Below, piece by piece: positions 1 through 7,266 of a stretch of DNA of 64,000 bases. Position 1 is the stretch's first letter, and every line of letters begins with the position of its first letter. The translations under genes and the position numbers were made by a program. Under the pieces are notes generated by a model. It did not search any database, was not told the DNA's origin, and saw nothing but the letters and a program-made list of their open reading frames with translations. The DNA is from BP-464 sp963825415 (GTDB taxonomy: Bacteria; Actinomycetota; Thermoleophilia; Solirubrobacterales; Solirubrobacteraceae): contig CAWGTD010000014.1 in NCBI GenBank assembly GCA_963825415.1, forward strand, positions 1 through 64,000, given 5' to 3'.

Positions 1-351
1 TCGCGTTGGATTGGCTTCTACGAGCGTATCCGGCGCTCTGTTCTCATCCTCGACTCGCCACGCCGGCGGGGTTGTCGAGGACCAGCCTCCTGAAAAAGTC
101 CCCCCATTGGCGGAGGCGAACCGCCGAGGGCTTAGCCGGCATCTGATCCCGGATCCACCACGGCCGGCAGGCGGTGGGCGGGACCTCACTCACCTAGTCA
201 GTGACTAAGCAGCGAGGGCGTACTCGTGAGAGTCCGCACGTATGGTTTTCCCGGGTGTTTTACGAGGCCTCCCGGGACCTCGACTCGCAACCAACCCCAC
301 GGAATCAACCACGTCGAAGCCTGTCGTCCCCGGGGCGTTGTGACACCCAGT
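1..351. other. No gene recognised at window start
   Basis: Short open frames exist on both strands but none looks like a protein: they are Arg/Pro/Ser-rich shadows with no start-site support. I see no tRNA, no T-run terminator and no repeat. The stretch lies downstream of the minus-strand GH-like gene that ends at 352. Confidence 0.5.
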
Positions 352-1308
352 CTAGCGGGGGTTCTGGCGTCGCTCGGCCGCTGCAAGGCGGCGCGCAGCG
401 CGCTGGCGCAGCACGGCAACCTCCCGGCTGAGCACCCCGAACGCGCGGCGCGGTTGGCCGTGCACGTTGATCAGCGCCGAGTCCCAGGGGTCCCGGCTCG
501 TCCGCGCGTTCCAGTTGTAGATGTAGACGCGGGTGATGCGCCGGCTCAGTGGGACCAGGCGGCGGAACACCCAGCTGGTGGCGAGCGCGGCGTGCGCGCT
601 CGACTGCTCGAAGCCGCTGTTGGGGACGTCACGGCGCTTGACGATCCCGCCGGTCTCGGTGAACCAGATCTGACCCTTCGTCGCGGCAAGCATCGCCCGC
701 GTGCCGGTGGTGCGCAGGCGATTGGTGTCCACGTAGTTGTGCAGGCCCCAATAGAGCGGTTCCGCGGTGGCCTTGGTGCGGAACGCCTGGATCCAGGGCG
801 CGAGGTTGGGCGTGTCGAGCAGCTCCGCCGCGAGCACACGGCAACGCGGCTGCGGACAGACGCGGCGCATCGCGTTCCAGTAGACGGCCACCAGCTGGGG
901 GCGGTTGCAGGTCGGCTCACCGCAAAGATTGGCCTCGTTCCAGGTGGCGAAGTTCCGCACCCATGGGTAGCGCCGGTGGAAGCGGCGGAACTGGTGTTGG
1001 AAGGCATCCGGCGCCGGCAGGTAATGGTCGCGATCGGCGCCCCGGGAATGGCCGAACGTGACGAGCGGCTGCGTCCCCGCCTTGTGCGCGGCGCGCAGCC
1101 AGCGGTCGAGCACGACGCGCTGGTCTCGATAGTGCAGCGCGTCCCAGCCGATGTTCAGCCGGACGTGGCGGATGCCGAGGTCGGCGAAGCGGCTGTCCTC
1201 GAACATGTCGACCTTCTGGTCTCCGATGCCGATCACGAGCGCGCCGGCAGGCGCCGTCGGGACGAGCAACAGCAATGCGGTCAGCGTCGCCAAGCGCCAG
1301 CTCGCCAT
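352..1308 (-). CDS. Secreted GH clan A-like glycoside hydrolase
   Basis: A 318-residue exported protein. Residues 1-23 form a signal peptide (hydrophobic LATLTALLLLVPTAPAGA). The rest reads as a TIM-barrel glycosidase: a motif WNEA with candidate acid/base E125, and WFTETGG with candidate nucleophile E218, the spacing and wording expected of clan GH-A retaining enzymes (GH5/GH39-like). Substrate cannot be told. It is the last gene of a minus-strand run starting near 3045. A paralogue lies at the other end of the window (63477-64000), sharing HNY(V/L)D(T/A)NRL, WFTETGGIV and RVYIYNWN. Family placement is inferred from motifs only; catalytic activity is likely but unproven. Confidence 0.7.
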   Translation of the reverse strand: MASWRLATLTALLLLVPTAPAGALVIGIGDQKVDMFEDSRFADLGIRHVRLNIGWDALHYRDQRVVLDRWLRAAHKAGTQPLVTFGHSRGADRDHYLPAPDAFQHQFRRFHRRYPWVRNFATWNEANLCGEPTCNRPQLVAVYWNAMRRVCPQPRCRVLAAELLDTPNLAPWIQAFRTKATAEPLYWGLHNYVDTNRLRTTGTRAMLAATKGQIWFTETGGIVKRRDVPNSGFEQSSAHAALATSWVFRRLVPLSRRITRVYIYNWNARTSRDPWDSALINVHGQPRRAFGVLSREVAVLRQRAARRLAAAERRQNPR

Positions 1309-1355
1309 CAGACAGCACCGTATCCGTGTGCGCCGACGGCAGCGCCGGGAGGCGA

Positions 1356-2593
1356 CTATTCCTCGAACCCCGGGATGACGATCTTCGGGCGGACCGTGCC
1401 GCCGTGCGCGTGCTGCGCCATGTCCTCGCGGCTCGCGCGGCCCTGATCGCGATCGTCACGGCGCCCGCGGCCCGGCCGGTCGTCGCGGCGCCCACCGGGG
1501 CGATCGTCACGACCCCCACCGCCGCGTCCGCCACCGCCGCCGCCACCGCCGCCGCGGCCTCCACCCCCGCGCCCGCGGCCGCGCTCGGGCCGGTCGTCGG
1601 GGACCTTGGACTTGATCTCCCTCACCGGAGTCGCGGCGAGCCGTACCCAGGCGGCGAAGACCGGGTCGCCGGGCTTGAGCCCCTGTGCGGCGGCGCAACA
1701 GACCGCGGCCCACTTCATCGGCTTGCCGGCCTCGTCGCGCTTGGGTGCGAGCGCCTCGCGGACGACCGGTGGACCGCCCACGCGCGTGATCGCGGCGACG
1801 AGCCGCGCCTGGTCGCGCGCGGTCCGCGGAACGGGATCGTTGGAGGCTGCCGGCTCGGGTGCGGGCGGCTCGGCTGGTGCGGCGGGCTCGGGTTCGGGCG
1901 CGGCCTCGGGCTCAGGCGTCGCGGCTTCGGGCTCGCGGCTCGGCTCCGGCGCGGCTTCGGGCTCCGGCGTCGCGGCTTCGGGCTCCGGCTCAGGTGCGGC
2001 GGCCTCGGGCTCAGGAGCCGCCGCCTCGGGCTCGGGCGGAGCGGGCTCCGGCTCGGGCGCGGCCTCGGCCTCAGGCGCGGGGGCAGCCTCCTGCTCCTGC
2101 GCAGCCGGCTTGTCGCCGGAGCGAAGTTCGGTGAGTCGCGCGAAGAAGACGCGGCGATGGCGCTCGGCAGCGGTGGGCCGGCGGCGGCGGCGCGGCTTGG
2201 GTGGCGCGCCGGGTGCGGGCTGTGCGGGCGCGGCCGCAGCGGGTGCGTCGGCCGTGGCGGCCGGAGCGGGCTCGTCGGCCGGCGCTTCGACCGGAGCATC
2301 CGCTGCAGGCGGCTCTGCCGCCGCGGGCGGCTCCGCTGCGGCGGGCGGTTCTGCCGCCGCGGGCGGCTCCGCTGCGGCGGGCGGTTCTGCCGCCGCGGGC
2401 GGCTCTTCGGCACTGCGGCCGGAGCCTCCGCCTGGGGCGCTGCCGGCTGCTCGGCAGCAGCCTGCCCCTCCTCGGCAGCAGCCGGCTCCTCCGCGGCAAC
2501 AGGCTCCTCGGCCGGCGGCGCGGGCGGCTCGGCGGCTGCGTCGGGCGGCGACGGCTCGTCAGCCGGCGCGTTGTCCTCGGGGGGGTCGGTCAC
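1356..2593 (-). CDS. Ala/Pro/Glu-rich protein with Gly-Arg-rich tail (frameshifted)
   Basis: No recognised family. Reading from a GTG at 2593, the first ~60 residues are acidic and Ala/Pro-rich (VTDPPEDNAPADEP), then the frame must move by one base near 2411. After that it runs through a perfect PPAAAE repeat, long EPEAAPEPE repeats, a basic KPRRRRR patch, a ~90-residue globular-looking segment (DQARLVAAITRVGGPP to REIKSKVPDD, with CC in KWAAVCCAAAQ), and a Gly/Arg-rich tail of RGGGG and RDDRPG repeats ending in VIPGFEE. RGG-type tails often bind RNA; that role is inference. As written, the gene is broken by one missing base; the protein sense continues cleanly on both sides, so a sequencing error is plausible. 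Lies 13 bp after the upstream gene. Confidence 0.55.
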
Positions 2594-2606
2594 GCGGAAG
2601 CGGGGA

Positions 2607-3045
2607 TCATCTGTCGACCTCGGTGGTGTCGACCTCGTCGGCTTCACCGTACTCCGCCGTGGAGCGCAGCGCCTCCTGGTCACGCGGTACCGCGTACGCA
2701 TCGCTCGGGATCGGCGTCGTCCAACGCCTTCTCGACGTCGTCGGCCACGTCCTCGTCGACGTCCGTTCCGGGATCGTCGGGATCGAACCCGTCGAGCGTC
2801 CGGTCCGCATCGGGCGCCGCCTCGATGTTCTCGATCAGCTGGCCCTCGGACGCCTCGAAGCCCTCGGAGACTCCGCCGCCGGCCTCCTCCACCGCCTGGA
2901 AGGCAGGGTCGTGGACGTTTTCGTCCTCGTCGACGGTCGGGATGTCGCCGCGCGGCTGCTCGTCGGGTTCCGCGCCGGCGGCCTCGGGATCGATGGTCGT
3001 GTAGTCGTGCTCGTCGTCGCCGTAGGGGCGGTCAAGGGATTCCAT
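2607..3045 (-). CDS. Small acidic hypothetical protein (frameshifted)
   Basis: Starts at an ATG (MESLDRPYGDDEHDY) and is strongly acidic throughout. In the sequence as given it stops early at 2680 with an odd end (ERCVRGTA). One extra base near 2703 accounts for this: removing it joins KALDDADPE to DAYAVPRDQEALRSTAEYGEADEVDTTEVDR-like acidic sequence ending at 2607, which matches the composition of the rest. Length would be ~145 residues. No signal peptide, membrane segment or known domain seen. It is the first gene of a minus-strand run and is divergent from pepF with 44 bp between them. Confidence 0.55.
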
Positions 3046-3089
3046 GTTTGAGGGCTACCCACAGCGGCGTCGGCGAATACGCTGCCTTC

Positions 3090-4889
3090 ATGGCGAGCAG
3101 CACTCTCGAAGACGTCACCTGGGACCTCGAACACCTCGTCGACGGCGAGGGGCCGCAGGGAGTCGACCGCCAGCTCGCCGAGGCCGCGCAGCTCGCCGAG
3201 ACCTTCGCCGAACGCCACGCGGGACGCATCGCCGAGCTCGACGGCCCGGGCCTCGCGCAGGCGATGGACGACCTGGCGGAGATCTACGAGCTGGTCGGGC
3301 GCGCCGGTCACTACGCCTCGCTGCGCTTCGCCGCCGACACGCTCGATCCGGCGAACGGCGCACTCATGCAGCGCGCCGAGGAGCAGGGGACGGCGATCGA
3401 GACGAAGCTGCTCTTCTTCGACCTCGAGTGGGCCGCGCTCGACGACGACCGCGCCGAGGAGCTGCTGAGCGCCGACGGGATCGACCGCTTCCGTCACTTC
3501 CTGCGCACCCTGCGCCGCTACCGCCCCCACCTGCTCTCCGAGCCCGAGGAGAAGGTCCTCACCGAGAAGGCGATCACCGGCCGCAACGCCTGGGGCCGGC
3601 TGTTCTCCGAGCTGATGTCCGCGATCCAGGTGGAGCTTCCGGACGAGGCTGAGCCGGTCGAGCTCGAGGTCGCCCTCAGCCGCCTCAGCAACCCTGACCG
3701 CGAGGTGCGCCGCGCCGCCGCCGAGGCGGTCACCGTCGCGCTGGAGTCGGGCCTGCGCACGCGTGCATACGTCTTCAACACGCTGCTCTACGACAAGGCG
3801 GTCGACGACCGCCTGCGCCACTACCCGCGCTGGATCTCCAGTCGCAACCTCGCCAACGAGGCGTCCGACGAGTCGGTCGAGGCGCTCGTGGAGGCAGTTC
3901 GCTCCAACTACGACATCCCGAAGCGCTGGTACAGCGTCAAGGCGCGGATGCTCGGCGTCGACCGCTTGGCCGACTACGACCGCATGGCGCCGGTGACCTC
4001 CGAGGACGAGGAGTTCGACTGGGACGAGGCGCGCGCGATGGTGCTCGACGCCTACGAGGCCTTCTCGCCGGACATCGGCGGGTTGGCGCGGCAGTTCTTC
4101 GACGAGCGCTGGATCGACGCGCCCGTGCGCCCGGGCAAGCGCGCCGGCGCCTTCTGCGCGTACGCCACGCCGTCGGTCCACCCCTACGTGCTGCTGAACT
4201 TCACCTCCAAGCGCCGCGACGTGCTGACGCTGGCGCACGAGCTCGGCCACGGCGTGCACGCCGCGCTCGCACGCCCGCGCGGGCCGATGGAGATGGGCAC
4301 GCCGCTGACGCTCGCCGAGACGGCTTCGGTGTTCGGCGAGACGCTCGTCTTCAACCGGCTGCTGGAGCAGGCACCCACCCCGTCGTCCCGCCTGAGCCTG
4401 CTGGCCGAGTCCTTGGAGGGCTCGATCGCGACGGTCTTCCGCCAGGTGGCCATGAACCGCTTCGAGGACCTGATCCACACCGCCCGCCGCGAGGAGGGCG
4501 AGCTGGCGGTCGACCGGATCGGCGACCTGTGGGTCGCCTGCCAGGAGGAGCTGCTCGGCGACGCCGTCGAGGTGACGGAGAACTACCGCAGCTGGTGGTC
4601 CTACGTCCCGCACTTCATCGCGACACCCGGCTACGTGTACGCGTACGCCTACGGCCAGCTGCTCGCGCTGTCGGTCTACGCGCGCTACGTCGAGGAGGGC
4701 GAGCCGTTCGTGCCGCGCTACCTCGAGCTGCTGCGGGCCGGCGGCTCGCGCAGCCCGGAGGAGCTGGGCGCGATCGTCGGCATCGATCTCGCCGACCCCG
4801 GGTTCTGGGACCGCGGGCTGCAGCTCGTCCGGGCGCAGCTCGAGGACGCCGAAGAGGCCGCGCGGGCTTCCGGCGTGGCCATCGCCTGA
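3090..4889 (+). CDS. pepF: M3 family oligoendopeptidase F-like
   Basis: A 599-residue cytoplasmic zinc metallopeptidase that degrades short peptides. The M3 signature is complete: HELGH at residues 383-387 supplies two histidine ligands and the catalytic glutamate, and the downstream TLAETASVFGETL supplies the third ligand glutamate. The helical N-terminal half is typical of PepF/M3B enzymes and the length is right (about 600). ATG at 3090 chosen because the protein begins there with MASSTLEDVTWDLEHLV, the usual family start, although the frame is open far upstream through low-complexity sequence antisense to the neighbouring genes. Stands alone on the plus strand. Confidence 0.93.
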   Translation: MASSTLEDVTWDLEHLVDGEGPQGVDRQLAEAAQLAETFAERHAGRIAELDGPGLAQAMDDLAEIYELVGRAGHYASLRFAADTLDPANGALMQRAEEQGTAIETKLLFFDLEWAALDDDRAEELLSADGIDRFRHFLRTLRRYRPHLLSEPEEKVLTEKAITGRNAWGRLFSELMSAIQVELPDEAEPVELEVALSRLSNPDREVRRAAAEAVTVALESGLRTRAYVFNTLLYDKAVDDRLRHYPRWISSRNLANEASDESVEALVEAVRSNYDIPKRWYSVKARMLGVDRLADYDRMAPVTSEDEEFDWDEARAMVLDAYEAFSPDIGGLARQFFDERWIDAPVRPGKRAGAFCAYATPSVHPYVLLNFTSKRRDVLTLAHELGHGVHAALARPRGPMEMGTPLTLAETASVFGETLVFNRLLEQAPTPSSRLSLLAESLEGSIATVFRQVAMNRFEDLIHTARREEGELAVDRIGDLWVACQEELLGDAVEVTENYRSWWSYVPHFIATPGYVYAYAYGQLLALSVYARYVEEGEPFVPRYLELLRAGGSRSPEELGAIVGIDLADPGFWDRGLQLVRAQLEDAEEAARASGVAIA

Positions 4890-4896
4890 CGCAAAC

Positions 4897-5018
4897 GACG
4901 CGGTCCCAAGTCGCTCGGGAACCCTCTTCAGCTGCAGCCGCCCGAGGGCAGCGCTGCTGAGTCAGGGTGGCGGGCCTTGCATCCCATGGCCTCGCTCTCT
5001 GCGACTTGGTTCCGCGTC
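4897..5018. repeat. Imperfect inverted repeat behind pepF
   Basis: Arms 4897-4914 (GACGCGGTCCCAAGTCGC) and 5001-5018 are reverse complements at 16 of 18 positions, separated by 86 bp of unassigned sequence. It starts 7 bp after the pepF stop, so it could be a 3'-end structure, but there is no T-run. Function unknown. Confidence 0.55.
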
Positions 5019-5137
5019 TGAAATGAGAATCCCAGCGCGTCGATTCGCCGTCAAGAGCACTGGACGAACGATCCCGCAACCTCCGAAAAAAATGGGTCGT
5101 GCGAGCCGCCCTAGGGCCCCTTCGTACACTGAATCCG

Positions 5138-6010
5138 ATGGCCGAATCGCCCCCCCAGTGGCTGCCGCCGGTCGTCCCCGAACCGCCCGTGGTCACCGAG
5201 CCGTCGGGCGACTCGCACCCGGCGTTCGGCAAGCCGCGCCAGCCGCTGCTGCGCCGCGGCGGGGGGCTGCTCGCCGCGCTCGCCGTGCTGGCGGGCAAGG
5301 GCAAGGCGCTGCTGTTGCTGCTGCCGAAGCTCAAGCTGTTGACGACGTCGGGGACGATGCTCGTCTCGATCGGCGCCTACAGCTTCATCTGGGGCTGGAA
5401 GTTCGCGGTCGGGTTCGTGGTCTTGCTCTTCGTCCACGAGATGGGCCACGTGATCCAGCTGCGCCGCGAGGGTGTCGAGGCCAGCGCGCCGGTGTTCATC
5501 CCCTTCCTGGGCGCGGTCGTCTGGGCCAAGCAGCTGGGCGGCAACGCCCTCGCCGAGGCGCGCGTCGGCCTCGCCGGCCCGGTGCTCGGCTCGCTGGGCG
5601 CCGCCGCGTGCATTCCGATCGCCGAGCTGACCGGCAACAACCTGTTCCGCGCGCTGGCGTTCACCGGCTTCTTCCTGAACCTCTTCAACCTCGCGCCGGT
5701 GCTGCCGCTCGACGGCGGGCGCGCGATGGCGGCGATGGCGCCGTGGATGTGGTTCGTGGGCATCGCCGTGCTCGTCGGCGCGGCGATCCTGTTCCCGAAC
5801 CCGATCATCCTGCTGATCCTGCTCTTCGGCGGGATGGAGACGTGGCGGCGCTGGAAGGCCCGCCGCGACGGCTCGGAGGAGACCGCGGCCTACTACCGCG
5901 TCAAGCCAATCCACCGGCTCCTCGTGGCCTGCGTCTACATCGGGCTGATCGCGGCGCTGGTCGTCGGCATGGACGCCACGCACCTCGAGCGCACTTTCGA
6001 CGACGTCTGA
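5138..6010 (+). CDS. M50 (site-2-protease-like) membrane zinc peptidase
   Basis: A 290-residue integral membrane protein. A proline-rich N-terminus (residues 1-45) precedes about six hydrophobic segments. The intramembrane zinc site is visible: HEMGH in the second segment and the family motif with LPLDGGR after NLFNLAPV, giving the third ligand aspartate. This is the short SpoIVFB/Rv-type group without PDZ or CBS domains. Such proteases cut membrane-bound regulators; the substrate here is unknown. ATG 5138 preferred over an upstream in-frame start at 5099 because it begins the conserved MAESPP sequence. Monocistronic by context. Confidence 0.85.
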   Translation: MAESPPQWLPPVVPEPPVVTEPSGDSHPAFGKPRQPLLRRGGGLLAALAVLAGKGKALLLLLPKLKLLTTSGTMLVSIGAYSFIWGWKFAVGFVVLLFVHEMGHVIQLRREGVEASAPVFIPFLGAVVWAKQLGGNALAEARVGLAGPVLGSLGAAACIPIAELTGNNLFRALAFTGFFLNLFNLAPVLPLDGGRAMAAMAPWMWFVGIAVLVGAAILFPNPIILLILLFGGMETWRRWKARRDGSEETAAYYRVKPIHRLLVACVYIGLIAALVVGMDATHLERTFDDV

Positions 6011-6033
6011 GTCTCACGCTGCTCTGCCGCAGT

Positions 6034-6055
6034 TGTGTGTGTGTGTGTGTGTGTG
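6034..6055. repeat. (TG)11 dinucleotide tract
   Basis: Eleven uninterrupted TG units followed by a G-rich stretch, 24 bp after the M50 protease stop. Uncommon in a bacterial chromosome of this composition; prone to slippage. Confidence 0.9.
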
Positions 6056-6072
6056 GGGGTGGGTGGTTCTGC

Positions 6073-6325
6073 GGGGCTGTCAGGGAGCGAGGAGGCGCCC
6101 GCTTGCGCAGTCGCGTGCGTCTCTCGCGAGCAACCGGTGTGTGGCGTTACGCCAAGCGCCCCGATCTCATCGAGTGGACATTTAGAGTCGCATAGCGACT
6201 CAAACCGTCCACTCGATGACGACGCGCCGGGGACTGCGCCCGAATCGACCCGGTTGCTCGCGAAAGGCGCGCGGGTTTGCGCAGCCGGCGGCTTCCTGGC
6301 TTCCCAACTGCCCCGCCGCGCCACA
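6073..6325. repeat. Long imperfect inverted repeat (~250 bp)
   Basis: Two arms of roughly 120 bp face each other. The centre is a strong hairpin: TCATCGAGTGGAC (6168-6180) pairs perfectly with GTCCACTCGATGA, and inside it GAGTCGC pairs with GCGACTC around an ATA loop. Farther out, CGCGAGCAACCGG in the left arm (6125-6137) recurs inverted in the right arm (6250-6262), and GCGGGGC and TTGCGCAG/CTGCGCAA also match. There is no ORF of interest. It resembles a MITE-like palindrome or a structured RNA; the sequence does not decide. Confidence 0.7.
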
Positions 6326-6360
6326 CCCGCCCCGTGCCGAAAGCGAGCTGGCCGGACGCG

Positions 6361-6392
6361 GGCGCGGTGAGCCGCTCCGGCGAAACCGCGCC
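6361..6392. repeat. Hairpin GGCGCGGT/ACCGCGCC
   Basis: Perfect 8-bp arms with an inner GCCG/CGGC pair. Sits between the long inverted repeat and another stem-loop, in the non-coding stretch 6011-6599. No T-run. Confidence 0.6.
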
Positions 6393-6471
6393 CGCGCGAC
6401 CAGGGTGCCGGGAGTCGGAGACTGACACGGCGTTCGATCAGCGAGGTTGATCCAAGGGCAGCGAGGGAAGA

Positions 6472-6560
6472 GGGTGCGGACGGTCGAGGGTCCGAAGGGC
6501 GCTCCCGCCGGAGCCGGAGGCGGAGGGGTGGCCCGGCCGACCCTCGAACGCTCCGCACCC
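6472..6560. repeat. Imperfect stem-loop downstream of smpB
   Basis: Arms 6472-6492 and 6539-6560 are near reverse complements (GGGTGCGGACGGTCGAGGGTC against its partner, three differences), loop 46 bp with further G/C pairing inside. It begins 40 bp beyond the smpB stop on the minus strand, so it may be a 3' structure of the smpB transcript. No T-run follows. Confidence 0.55.
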
Positions 6561-6599
6561 GAACCACCAAGGCCCGGCCCACCCGACGCAGCCGGCGCG

Positions 6600-7076
6600 T
6601 CAGCGATTGGCGTCGCGCAGCGCGCGCTCGACGTCGCGGCGCTCTTCGCGCGCACGGATCGACTGGCGCTTGTCGAAGCGGTCCTTGCCCTTGGCCAGGG
6701 CGATCTCGATCTTCGCCCGGCCGTCGGAGAAGTAGACCCGCGTGGGCACCAGCGTCAGGCCGCGCTCGGCGACGCGGCTCGCCATCCGCTCGATCTCGCG
6801 CCGATGGGCCAGCAGCTTGCGCGGGCGTTCGGGCTCGTGGTTGTCGCGAGCGGCGGGCGCGTAGGGCGGGATGTGGACGTTGTGCAGCCAGAGCTCTCCG
6901 TCGGAGACCGAGACGTAGCCGTCCTTGATCTGGGCCCCGCCCTCCCGCAGTGCCTTGACCTCTGTTCCGTGCAGCACGAGACCGCACTCCAGACGGTCGA
7001 GCAGGTCGAATCTGTGGGAGGCCTGCCGGTTGGTGGCGACATCGCCGGGGGCGACCTTGCGCTTGCCTTTCGCCAT
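6600..7076 (-). CDS. smpB: SsrA-binding protein SmpB
   Basis: A 158-residue RNA-binding protein that carries tmRNA to stalled ribosomes for trans-translation. Family sequence is clear from end to end: NRQASHRFDLLDRLECGLVL, GTEVKALREG, the VHIPPY segment, KLLAHRREI and the basic C-terminal tail KGKDRFDKRQSIRAREERRD. Length is normal. ATG at 7076 gives the standard MAKGKRKVAP start. The tmRNA gene is often nearby but I cannot find it in this window. Lies downstream of rnr with a 190-bp gap containing a hairpin. Confidence 0.96.
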   Translation of the reverse strand: MAKGKRKVAPGDVATNRQASHRFDLLDRLECGLVLHGTEVKALREGGAQIKDGYVSVSDGELWLHNVHIPPYAPAARDNHEPERPRKLLAHRREIERMASRVAERGLTLVPTRVYFSDGRAKIEIALAKGKDRFDKRQSIRAREERRDVERALRDANR

Positions 7077-7103
7077 CCGCTTCGACGTTAGGGCACTTAA
7101 AGG

Positions 7104-7129
7104 CTGAGAGGCGCCGGAGCGCCTCTCAG
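7104..7129 (-). terminator. Strong hairpin between rnr and smpB
   Basis: Perfect 11-bp stem (CTGAGAGGCGC paired with GCGCCTCTCAG) with a 4-base loop. On the minus strand the loop is TCCG and the stem is followed by CCTTTAAG, only a short T run. It lies 138 bp past the rnr stop and 28 bp before the smpB start, so it may end the rnr transcript or shape the smpB leader. Confidence 0.5.
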
Positions 7130-7266
7130 TTGCACATGTCGGTTCCCCGGACCCGCTCGGACTAGCCGTGCGAGTCCCGGTTACTTCATTCGATGGCGGC
7201 TGTCCCCCGCATCGCTCCCCAAGTATGGGCTGTGGTTAGCCGAAACGCATTAGAACATCCGTCCAG

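Noticed and set aside
226..1446. Long plus-strand open frame opposite the GH-like gene
   Set aside because: Arg/Val/Ala-rich shadow of high-GC coding DNA; the minus-strand frame has a signal peptide and catalytic motifs.
1606..3051. Plus-strand Gly/Ser/Ala repeat protein (GSGAAASG units)
   Set aside because: It is the antisense reading of the EPEAA and PPAAAE repeats; the minus-strand frame has folded-looking segments and a natural end.
6011..6599. tmRNA (ssrA) gene, expected near smpB
   Set aside because: Neither strand shows the 5' GGGGxTGA...TTTCGAC end, an ALAA-type tag frame or a 3' tRNA-like CCA end; the structure is a palindrome instead.
5935..6987. Minus-strand 350-codon frame across the palindromes and smpB
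   Set aside because: It covers smpB in the wrong frame and the palindrome as Arg/Pro-rich sequence; no conserved motif or start site.
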